From: an uncultured beta proteobacterium
Lineage (GTDB): Bacteria > Pseudomonadota > Gammaproteobacteria > Burkholderiales > Burkholderiaceae_C
Direction: 5' to 3'
Assembly: GCA_903914615.1 (NCBI GenBank)
Contig: CAIWPS010000779.1
Span: 1-41,291 of the forward strand
DNA length: 41,291 nt
The position numbers were made by a program, and so were the translations under genes. Below are positions 34,501-41,291 of this stretch, in pieces; positions within the stretch are counted from its first letter, which is position 1; the number at the start of each line of letters is the position of its first letter. Below the pieces are notes generated by a model, which had not been told where the DNA came from, did not search any database, and saw nothing but the letters and a program-made list of their open reading frames with translations.

Positions 34501-35337
34501 ATGGAATTGCTAAGCAATATCGTCAGTCAACCCAAGACCTCGATCGCGGGGCTCTTGATTGGAATCGCAACCGTCGCCGGCGTGCTCTCGCAGCAGGGCG
34601 TCACGCTCGGGACGGCGGGCAAAGGCACAATGGTCGCGCTCATTGGCGGCATCGCGGCCGCGCTGCTGGGGCTCATTTCGCAGGATCCGGGTGCTTCGCA
34701 GCGTTCGTCGGCCGGTCCAGCGTTGGGGTCTTCGTCCGGAGCTGGCAGCGCGCAGAAGCTGGGCGTGCTCGTGCTCTGCTCGATCGTACTCATGGGATCG
34801 ATGATTGGCTGCTCGGCCGCCGCGGTTGCGCAGGACATCGTTAACTTCACGCCCCCGCTCGAGTCGGCGATCGCCACGGTCGACACCACGGCGAGCCTTC
34901 TGCTGCCGGCGGACGCACCGCTCTTCGCCCTGGTAACCGCGGGCCTGGATGCGGCGATCAATGAACTGGACGCGCAGGCGAAGGCTTACCTGGCCAATCC
35001 AAACGCCGGAGTCCTGGCGGCGCTGCAGAACGCGGCCGTGACTGCCCAGCAGACGGTCAACGCATCGCTGTTGAAGGCGGCCGGGATAAAGGACTCGGCC
35101 AGTCAGACGCACGCGCTTGCCGCAATCAATGGAGTGGGCACGATCGTGACGGCGATCCTGGGACTCGTGCAATCGATCTCGAGCAAGTCGCAGGTGGCTC
35201 AGATGGCGGCCAGGTCGCCCATCAAGCTCGCCCAGGTGCGTCAACTCCTGGACGAACGGCAGATGGCTGAAGTCGCCCAAAGCTACGGGATAACGCCGGA
35301 TGTGTTCCTAGCCAGGGAGGCCGCGGCGGGGTTCTAG
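34501..35337 (+). CDS. Membrane protein with holin-like N-terminus and lipobox-like third hydrophobic segment
   Basis: TM-like TSIAGLLIGIATVAGVL, TMVALIGGIAAALLGLI, then LGVLVLCSIVLMGSMIGC; SD aaaaggag. Confidence 0.5.
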   Translation: MELLSNIVSQPKTSIAGLLIGIATVAGVLSQQGVTLGTAGKGTMVALIGGIAAALLGLISQDPGASQRSSAGPALGSSSGAGSAQKLGVLVLCSIVLMGSMIGCSAAAVAQDIVNFTPPLESAIATVDTTASLLLPADAPLFALVTAGLDAAINELDAQAKAYLANPNAGVLAALQNAAVTAQQTVNASLLKAAGIKDSASQTHALAAINGVGTIVTAILGLVQSISSKSQVAQMAARSPIKLAQVRQLLDERQMAEVAQSYGITPDVFLAREAAAGF

Positions 35338-35379
35338 GAAGACAAGTTTTTTCACAAGCTCTCGCAAAACGAGAGAACC

Positions 35380-35422
35380 AAGGCAATTGGGGGCCGGCGA
35401 TCCGGTCCCCGTTTTTTGCCTT
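35380..35422. terminator. Bidirectional rho-independent terminator
   Basis: Nested stem: aaggcaa...ttgcctt around ggggGCCGGcgatCCGGtcccc with TTTTTT; lies between the + operon and the convergent - strand RHH gene. Confidence 0.8.
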
Positions 35423-35448
35423 GAGCCGCGCTAGGGGACGGCGCCATC

Positions 35449-35610
35449 TTACTTTTTGCGGGAGATTAGGATTTTTTCCTCTTCGACTAAACGGCTGAGG
35501 GCAAAGCGGATAACACCTGCCTGGGTGAGTCCGAGTTTGTCGGAAAGTTTTTCAAGCTGGGCAAACTGGGTAGCACTGAGCCGGAGTGTGGTCTGCTTCA
35601 TCGACGCCAT
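35449..35610 (-). CDS. Ribbon-helix-helix DNA-binding protein
   Basis: MASMKQTTLRLSATQFAQLEKLSDKLGLTQAGVIRFALSRLVEEEKILISRKK; start taken at 35610. Confidence 0.65.
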   Translation of the reverse strand: MASMKQTTLRLSATQFAQLEKLSDKLGLTQAGVIRFALSRLVEEEKILISRKK

Positions 35611-35799
35611 GAGACAAGCGTAAAATCTGTTTTGTGTGTCGAAACGATATCGAAGCGGTACCGGTGCGATACCGATCCGGCATCTTTTAGGTGGCTTTTG
35701 AGTATACTGGTTGAGGTAGCTCTCGGCATGGCACGAAGGGGCCATTGCTCCATGAGTCGAAAGTCATGCTATAACTATCTTCAGTAACTCACGAGCTAG

Positions 35800-36000
35800 T
35801 TACAAGCCTGACTTGACAAGTCTCGCAATCGCGATTTGAGCGATAGCATTGCGGTTGGTGGAGTTCTCGCCCGCGAGCCTGTCGAGCTGCTGAATAGTGC
35901 TCAACGGGAGTCTTATGTGAAGCGTAGCTGTTTCCTCTTTCGGGCTTGTCGAGGGCTTTTGGGAGGTCGTCTGTGCGGGTTTATCGGGTCGGGTTGCCAT
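35800..36000 (-). CDS. Ribbon-helix-helix (Arc/CopG-like) DNA-binding protein
   Basis: ETATLHIRLPLSTIQQLDRLAGENSTNRNAIAQIAIARLVKSGL; start taken at 36000. Confidence 0.65.
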   Translation of the reverse strand: MATRPDKPAQTTSQKPSTSPKEETATLHIRLPLSTIQQLDRLAGENSTNRNAIAQIAIARLVKSGL

Positions 36001-36041
36001 GTGACCTATTGTAGCCACATATGACACATATCGATTAAAAA

Positions 36042-36102
36042 ATGAGTGTACTACTCATATTCTTTTATTCTTGTGTCGTATTGTGTTGCATCCGTACACA
36101 AT
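36042..36102. promoter_or_regulatory. Inverted-repeat operator-like sites between RHH and integrase genes
   Basis: ATGAGT-gtact-ACTCAT (36042-36058) and ATTGTGT-tgcatccgt-ACACAAT (36080-36102). Confidence 0.45.
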
Positions 36103-36170
36103 CCGCGATACAACAGACGAACGGGCCCAGATTGGCGAGTGTCCGGAATCCTAGCCGGAGGCAATCACCC

Positions 36171-37382
36171 GTGCGTCCAACATCCCTTGCAGCTTTAACT
36201 TACAAGCACACGACTGGGCACCTCGATTGTCCGGCGTGCGATAGGATGCGTTTCTTGGGGCGGCAATTAATTACTCCCGACATGCTTTTCATGGATGCCT
36301 TTGAGGCGTGGATCTCGCAGCGAGTTATGGCTGCGCCGGACAATGTCACCCTGGTCCTGAAGCCAGTCAAAGCCCGCTATCTTGCGCCTCGGACCATCAA
36401 GGATTACCGGGCTACGGCAGCGGCGCTGAATAAATTCTTCGCGAAGCTGAAACTGGGCGAGATCCATCAGGGACACCTGGCCCAGTACCAGGCCGCGCGA
36501 GCTTTCTGCGACGTGTCGGCTTGCGTCGACGGCCGCTGGGAAAAGCCGTGTGGGTCCAACCGCATCCGCAAGGAGATTGATCTGCTGGTTCGCATCCTGA
36601 GATCGGCAAAACTTTGGGGCGACGAGCAGAAGGAAGACTTCGTGCGCGTCCGCCGAGAAGAGAACGACGTGCGGCGAGCGCTCACGCCGGAGGAGCAGGC
36701 GCATTTCCTTCGCACGGCCGCAAGCCGGGAAGACTGGCGCTTCATTCTCTGGTATGCGTGCGTCGGCCTGCAGACGGCCGCGTCGACCGACGAGTTGAGA
36801 AATCTCCAGATCGGCGACGTCTCCGTCGGCCGGCGTGGTTTTGAGATGATCCATATCCGCTGGAAGTCTGAGGGCGTCAAGAATAAATACCGGGTGCGTC
36901 CGGTGCCGCTCGAGGGGCAGGCCGTCTGGGCAATGGAGAAACTGATCGAGCGCGCGGGCAAACTGGGCGCCAGTCAGTTCCACCATTACCTCTTTCCGCT
37001 CGGCGCGCGCGGCGGTCATTGCTACGATCCGGAGCGGCCTATGACGGAATCGGGTTTGAAGAAGCGCTGGGAGGCGGTTCGCACGGCTGCCAATCTTCCC
37101 TGGCTGCGTCCCTACGATCTGCGCCACACCGGGATTACCAGAATGGCGGAAGCCGGCGTCCCTGTCGAGGTCGCCATGTCGATGGTCGGGCACATGACCC
37201 TGCAGATGCACCGGCACTATACGGCGATCTCCGGCAACTCGCAACGCCGCTGGATGAGCGCGACCTGGGGGTCGAATCCAGCCCACGATGAGGCGGAATC
37301 CGGCAGGAAACAGCCCTCCGGCGCGCGGAAGTCGAATCAAAGTAGTAGCGCTTTTGTACAGAAACTTCCGAAGCGCGCCTAA
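36171..37382 (+). CDS. int: Tyrosine recombinase/integrase
   Basis: LRPYDLRHTGITRMAEAGVPVEVAMSMVGHMTLQMHRHYTAI (HxxR...H...Y). ORF is open from 36042, but the first ~43 codons are hydrophobic/atypical and overlap palindromes, so the true start is probably GTG 36171 or ATG 36246. Confidence 0.88.
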   Translation: MRPTSLAALTYKHTTGHLDCPACDRMRFLGRQLITPDMLFMDAFEAWISQRVMAAPDNVTLVLKPVKARYLAPRTIKDYRATAAALNKFFAKLKLGEIHQGHLAQYQAARAFCDVSACVDGRWEKPCGSNRIRKEIDLLVRILRSAKLWGDEQKEDFVRVRREENDVRRALTPEEQAHFLRTAASREDWRFILWYACVGLQTAASTDELRNLQIGDVSVGRRGFEMIHIRWKSEGVKNKYRVRPVPLEGQAVWAMEKLIERAGKLGASQFHHYLFPLGARGGHCYDPERPMTESGLKKRWEAVRTAANLPWLRPYDLRHTGITRMAEAGVPVEVAMSMVGHMTLQMHRHYTAISGNSQRRWMSATWGSNPAHDEAESGRKQPSGARKSNQSSSAFVQKLPKRA

Positions 37383-37390
37383 TTTATATC

Positions 37391-37418
37391 TTGACAGACC
37401 GAGTTTCTGTTCTATATT
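37391..37418 (+). promoter_or_regulatory. Sigma70-like promoter
   Basis: TTGACA (37391-37396), 16-bp spacer, TATATT (37413-37418). Confidence 0.6.
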
Positions 37419-37510
37419 GGTCAAAGTTTAGTTAAAGAACCCCATAGTGCTTCGAAAGTTTTGGTGGGAAACGATCTAGGGCGACGGTGCGATTTAGCAA
37501 GGCCCTCGGA

Positions 37511-37555
37511 TTCATAACCCATAGGTCGGCAGTTCGATCCTGCCCTCCGCCACCA
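37511..37555 (+). other. attP core: 3' half (positions 32-76) of a tRNA with CAU anticodon
   Basis: TTCATAACCCATAGGTCGGCAGTTCGATCCTGCCCTCCGCCACCA: T-stem GGCAG/CTGCC, loop TTCGATC, 3' acceptor strand CTCCGCC + ACCA; upstream sequence does not complete the anticodon or acceptor stems. Confidence 0.85.
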
Positions 37556-37568
37556 AAAGACTTCAAAA

Positions 37569-37598
37569 GCGCAATGGGTTGGGGATCACTCATTGCGC
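37569..37598. other. Inverted repeat/hairpin next to attP
   Basis: GCGCAATG-14 nt-CATTGCGC. Confidence 0.7.
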
Positions 37599-37620
37599 AC
37601 GTCTATTTGTGGTGAAAACA

Positions 37621-37666
37621 GTGCTCAGAACGATGGAGACAAATCCATCGCTCTAGGCGCTTTTTT
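37621..37666 (+). terminator. Strong rho-independent terminator
   Basis: gtgctcagaacgatgga-gacaaa-tccatcgctctaggcgc pairs along 17 positions with 2 mismatches, followed immediately by TTTTTT. Confidence 0.75.
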
Positions 37667-37740
37667 GCTTCCATGGGCCGCGAATTCAGGAGTGATTTCG
37701 ATTTTTCTTTGGCTGGCAATTTTGTCGAAGGAGATCCAAC

Positions 37741-38454
37741 ATGACGATTCTCGGCGTCCATGCTCCCTGCGATCCGTCGCGGCTTTCCGGCCCTGATATC
37801 GCACAACCGCTTGTCGCCCAACTGATCGATTCCATCGATAACCGTTCGCAGGCAGCTGGGCAGAACCTCGAGTTCCTGCTGGCCCGTTTGCTGTTTGCCG
37901 CGCGCGGGCTTGCCAACGCCCACATCAAGTCGTCGCGCCCGCTGGAGTACGAAGAGCCGCTCGTCTACTGCGACGAGTGCCAGCATGCCGCGCTCCTAGA
38001 CAAGCTGACCCACGCGCCGAGCTGCAGGACCGGTAGCGTGCTGGAGATCCTGGCGTGCATCTGCGAAAGCAGGCCAGCCACTGGGAGGCCCGTCCCCAAT
38101 CGACGCAGGGAGGACGCGTGTGCCGCGGATAACGCAGGCCTGGAATATGGCGAGCCTTGGGAGGCTGGCTGGACTGACCATCTGACCCGGGCCAACGTTA
38201 TTTCGCTCTTCAGTGCCGAGGGTTATCGCCTCGCCGATTTAGCGGGCGCGCCGGCAGAGGCTCGGGAGCATGCGGAGCGTGTCGCCGTCTGCGTGAACTT
38301 CTGCGCGGGGATCTCGACTGAGACTTTGCGGCATGAGCTGCCGCTGGCCTCGGCCGATCGCCGGCGATGGAGCGAGATCCGGCATCTGAGAGTTGCGTTG
38401 CCCTGGCTGCCTGTGCTGCCGACTGAAGCCGATGATAAGGCGGTGCTCCTGTGA
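37741..38454 (+). CDS. Hypothetical protein with Cys-rich motif
   Basis: SD aaggag; YCDECQHAALLDKLTHAPSC; C-terminal AERVAVCVNFCAGISTETLRHELP. Confidence 0.6.
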   Translation: MTILGVHAPCDPSRLSGPDIAQPLVAQLIDSIDNRSQAAGQNLEFLLARLLFAARGLANAHIKSSRPLEYEEPLVYCDECQHAALLDKLTHAPSCRTGSVLEILACICESRPATGRPVPNRRREDACAADNAGLEYGEPWEAGWTDHLTRANVISLFSAEGYRLADLAGAPAEAREHAERVAVCVNFCAGISTETLRHELPLASADRRRWSEIRHLRVALPWLPVLPTEADDKAVLL

Positions 38455-40169
38455 CGGCCTCCGCGGCGGCGGCCGCACCAACCAATCTTGAGGTGATCGA
38501 CATTCCTCTCGGCGAGCTGTCGCCTTCGCGGTTTAATTCGCGGGCTATCAAGGAAGACGACAAGCTTCGCGAGCTGGCCGACTCGATCCGCACGGGCGGT
38601 GTCAACCAGCCGATCATCGTCCGCGAGGTACCGGTAGAGGGCGACGTGATCGAGTACGAGATCGTCGCCGGGCATCGCAGGTTTCATGCTTCGCGGCTGG
38701 CCGGGAAGGGAACGATTCCGGCGATCATCCGCGAGCTTACAGATGACCAGGCGCGCGAGCTACAGATCACCGAGAACCTGCATCGGGAAGATCTGGATCC
38801 GCTCGATGAGGCGCGCGCTTTCAATGAGGCGATGACGTTTGCTTCGCTGAAGCTGCTAAGCGTTCAGGAGCTCGCCGCGCGCCTGGGCAAGAGCCCGGTT
38901 TACATCAGTCGGCGTCTGACGCTACTCGATGCGATCCCGGCCGTCCAGGATGCTCTGCGGCAACGCCTCATTGAAGTGGGCCACGCGCTTGATCTTGCGA
39001 GGTTGCAGGAGGCTGAACAGCAGCGACTGCTCTACTGGCTCGGCGTTGTGGAAGAGAAGGACGATGTGGAAGCCGGTGAGGACAACGACGAGGATGAGTA
39101 CGAAGACGAGGAGGAGGAAGAGGAAGACGATGAATCTCCACTTGTCGCGCAGGATGCCGTTCGTTTCGTAACGACGCGCTCGGTGATCGATCTGCGCAAG
39201 CACATCGGGCAAACCGCGCTGCGAGTTCTCGGTACCGCGCCGTTCGATCCCGGCGATGCCGATCTCGATCCGGAGGCAGGGAGCTGTGCCGACTGCCTGA
39301 AGCGCACGGGCGGCAGTCCGCTGCTGTTCAGCGATGTGAGCGACCAGGACGTCTGCACTGATCGTGCGTGCTTTGACGGGAAGATCAAGACCTTAACGGC
39401 GCGCCGTATTGCCGAGGCGAAAGCTGCCGGGAATGAGCTGATCCAGGTTACAACCGACTGGCAGAACAAGTCGAAGGGCGGCGCTCGCTACCAGCATGAC
39501 GTCGACATTGTGGGCCGCTATGGCTGCGCACCTTGCGAAGCTTCGCAGCCTGGCATCTATGTCGACGGCAAGTCGGTGGGCAAACTGATCCAGGTCTGCG
39601 TTCACAAGACCTGCCCGATTCATAAGGGCCGTAATAATTCGTCGAGCACCGGAGCTGATCCGAAGGCAAAAGAGAAGCGGAAGGCTCTTCTGGCTAAGGT
39701 CAAGGCGGAGAAACAATACCGGCTGCAGCTCTTCAAAGAGTTGATGGCGAAGCCGATCGCGCCGGAGCCCACCGATGCAATGGTGAAGGCGCTCGTTGGG
39801 TTCGCTTTTACCCGCCTGGACAGCACGAAGTACCAGGTGATCGAAGAGGCTCTGGCGTGGCCGAAGGGTTCTTTCGGCTGGGCTGGCGATAAGAATCGCG
39901 CATCGCGAATGGCTGCGTTGACCCAGGCGGATGCGATCCGGATCGCGCTGGTCGCACTCGGAGCCAATGAGCTCACGGTTCATGAGCAGGAGCTCGAGGC
40001 AAAGAGGAACAACGGCAACGCCCGCGTACTCGGGCTGGAAGAGGTTGCGAAGATGCTGGGCGTCGACGTAGCGCCGGTCCGAGAGCGGTTCTTTCCCGGC
40101 GCCATGCCGGCGGCCGCTAAAGCTGTGCCGGCGAAGAAGGCCGCGAAGAAGAAGGTGATGCGCAAATGA
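38451..40169 (+). CDS. ParB/RepB/Spo0J-family protein
   Basis: IPLGELSPSRFNSR, ELADSIRTGGVNQPIIVREV, EIVAGHRRFHASRLAG, ITENLHREDLDPLDEARAF, VQELAARLGKSPVYISRRL. Confidence 0.9.
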   Translation: MTASAAAAAPTNLEVIDIPLGELSPSRFNSRAIKEDDKLRELADSIRTGGVNQPIIVREVPVEGDVIEYEIVAGHRRFHASRLAGKGTIPAIIRELTDDQARELQITENLHREDLDPLDEARAFNEAMTFASLKLLSVQELAARLGKSPVYISRRLTLLDAIPAVQDALRQRLIEVGHALDLARLQEAEQQRLLYWLGVVEEKDDVEAGEDNDEDEYEDEEEEEEDDESPLVAQDAVRFVTTRSVIDLRKHIGQTALRVLGTAPFDPGDADLDPEAGSCADCLKRTGGSPLLFSDVSDQDVCTDRACFDGKIKTLTARRIAEAKAAGNELIQVTTDWQNKSKGGARYQHDVDIVGRYGCAPCEASQPGIYVDGKSVGKLIQVCVHKTCPIHKGRNNSSSTGADPKAKEKRKALLAKVKAEKQYRLQLFKELMAKPIAPEPTDAMVKALVGFAFTRLDSTKYQVIEEALAWPKGSFGWAGDKNRASRMAALTQADAIRIALVALGANELTVHEQELEAKRNNGNARVLGLEEVAKMLGVDVAPVRERFFPGAMPAAAKAVPAKKAAKKKVMRK

Positions 40170-40405
40170 ATCCCACTATGACACCTGGGGTCTGCCGGTA
40201 TTGCCGCGTTGTGGATGAGTCTGCGGGCGGCATCGTCGACGGCAATCGCCGGTCGTGGTGGGACAAAGAGCGCACCGTGTGCAACGCATCCGCATGTATC
40301 ACGCAGTTTGGCATCGACGAGGAGATCGCGCGAAGGAGAGGCTTTGATGCCTACTGTCGCGCGACGACTCGCCGCAAGAAGGTTAAGGGCCGGAGGGTCG
40401 CATGA
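40166..40405 (+). CDS. Small Cys-rich (zinc-finger-like) protein
   Basis: CRYCRVVDESAGGIVDGNRRSWWDKERTVCNASAC. Confidence 0.5.
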   Translation: MNPTMTPGVCRYCRVVDESAGGIVDGNRRSWWDKERTVCNASACITQFGIDEEIARRRGFDAYCRATTRRKKVKGRRVA

Positions 40406-40731
40406 ACTATTTAGCTGTAGCTGATGTGAAGAGGAAGTGTGTTGTTGGCTGCGGATCGCCCGCAGTCTGCGCCGCCGGCTTTTGCCAGAAGTGCATGGGG
40501 GAGGACGATGCGCTCGACCTGGCGTTCGCGCGGAAGCTGGCGCGCAGGGCATATTCCGAGGCCGCCGCGATGGCCAATGAGGACGTCGAGCAGGATCCGC
40601 CGAAGGGCTGGCCACACGTGCCGACGGCCGTGCTCCTGACGACGGTGGTCGTGTTGGGCGCCTGGATCGTGTACGAGATCAGCAGCATGTTTGCGCTCGC
40701 GCTGTTGGATGGGTGGCGGCCATGGGAGTAA
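40402..40731 (+). CDS. Cys-rich N-terminus plus C-terminal TM protein
   Basis: CVVGCGSPAVCAAGFCQKC; VPTAVLLTTVVVLGAWIVYEI. Confidence 0.5.
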   Translation: MNYLAVADVKRKCVVGCGSPAVCAAGFCQKCMGEDDALDLAFARKLARRAYSEAAAMANEDVEQDPPKGWPHVPTAVLLTTVVVLGAWIVYEISSMFALALLDGWRPWE

Positions 40732-41072
40732 TCGGCAAGGTGATCGCGCTGAACCTGCCCTGCATGCTGACCGAGATGGAGCTGCAGTCTCGGAGCATGA
40801 TGCTGGCCGAAACGGTGATCCAGAAAGACGTGGTGGCGCGCGACAAGAAACACGCCATGAAGGAGTTCAAGGACCAACTCACCGGACTGGATGACCGGCA
40901 GCGGCAACTGGTCGATGCCATGAAGACTGGCATTGAGCGGCGCATGGTTTCATGTCACGTGCTCTTTCATGTGCCGCAAGAAGGGACCAAACGCATTGTG
41001 CGGATCGACACCGGCGAGATGGTCAAAGAAAAGGCGATGACCGCGGCGGAAATCGCCGGATCAGGCGGATGA
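40722..41072 (+). CDS. Conserved hypothetical phage protein
   Basis: From ATG 40722: MGVIGKVIALNLPCMLTEMELQSRSMMLAETVIQKDVVARDKKHAMKEFKDQLTGLDDRQRQLVDAMKTGIERRMVSCHVLFHVPQEGTKRIVRIDTGEMVKEKAMT. Confidence 0.6.
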   Translation: MGVIGKVIALNLPCMLTEMELQSRSMMLAETVIQKDVVARDKKHAMKEFKDQLTGLDDRQRQLVDAMKTGIERRMVSCHVLFHVPQEGTKRIVRIDTGEMVKEKAMTAAEIAGSGG

Positions 41073-41242
41073 TGATCCGCTCGGGCCGCCGGAAAATCCG
41101 CGACCGCAATAAGCTTGCGGCGTCCGAGAGCGCCGCGGGGCGGCGATGCCGGTGGGTGAAATATCTGCGTCTGGCCGCCATAAGTGCGCGCCTTCCAGAC
41201 CAGTTCCGCCGGCATCGCCGCAGTAAGAAAACGCAAGTGTGA
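41069..41242 (+). CDS. Small basic hypothetical protein crossing the circular junction
   Basis: ATG 41069 overlaps the preceding stop; MMIRSGRRKIRDRNKLAASESAAGRRCRWVKYLRLAAISARLPDQFRRHRRSKKTQV; 3' end lies in the duplicated 131 bp. Confidence 0.4.
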   Translation: MMIRSGRRKIRDRNKLAASESAAGRRCRWVKYLRLAAISARLPDQFRRHRRSKKTQV

Positions 41243-41291
41243 AAGCGCAACTGTGAACCGCGAGGGAGATGCGATGCAGGACGAATTACGG
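41161..41291. repeat. Exact terminal direct repeat (copy 2)
   Basis: Identical to 1-131. Confidence 0.97.

Larger units (their letters stand above)
37425..37666 (+). ncRNA. Candidate attP-spanning small RNA
   Basis: Bounded by the promoter at 37391-37418 and the terminator at 37621-37666; contains the tRNA 3'-half and a hairpin at 37569-37598; no ORF of note. Confidence 0.35.

Noticed and set aside
36042-36170. Hydrophobic N-terminal extension of integrase (MSVLLIFFYSCVVLCC...) as a membrane-anchored integrase
   Set aside because: AT-rich region full of inverted repeats with no SD; more likely intergenic control DNA upstream of a later start.
37480-37555. A complete functional phage-encoded tRNA
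   Set aside because: Only the 3' half fits; the 5' half fails to pair in the acceptor, D and anticodon stems, so it is better explained as an attP core.

Overview
The window is a complete or near-complete temperate podovirus-like phage genome. Bases 1-131 are repeated exactly at 41161-41291, so the unique length is 41,160 bp and the contig is circular or terminally redundant. Almost all genes are on the + strand. The order is: early/accessory genes (pseudo-receiver, DUF5131-ASCH pair), a lysis-like cassette (lipoprotein, Tlde1/DUF2778 L,D-transpeptidase-like enzyme, tiny two-TM protein), a replication gene with internal iteron-like palindromes, and terminase. A virion module resembling Bordetella phage BPP-1 follows (portal, staple, Bbp19, scaffold, MCP, Bbp16 cement, tail tubular A/B, ejection proteins). 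A ~2640-aa polyvalent ejection protein comes next, then a T7-type fiber with collagen-like repeats and an SGNH esterase, a second holin-like locus, two minus-strand RHH regulators, a tyrosine integrase, and an attP carrying the exact 3' half (positions 32-76) of a tRNA-CAU. A ParB-like operon closes the circle. The most interesting observations are: (1) a minus-strand 4-TM protein whose C-terminus repeats a 37-aa motif of the giant ejection protein (23/37 identical), suggesting a superinfection-exclusion decoy; (2) a sigma70-like promoter and a strong terminator flanking attP, predicting a ~240-nt attP-spanning RNA that integration would split; (3) a promoter-like bipartite motif at three intergenic sites with invariant spacing; (4) an out-of-frame gene with a strong SD inside the linker of the giant ORF; (5) lambda-O-like iterons inside the replication gene. 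All assignments are by eye; no searches were run.
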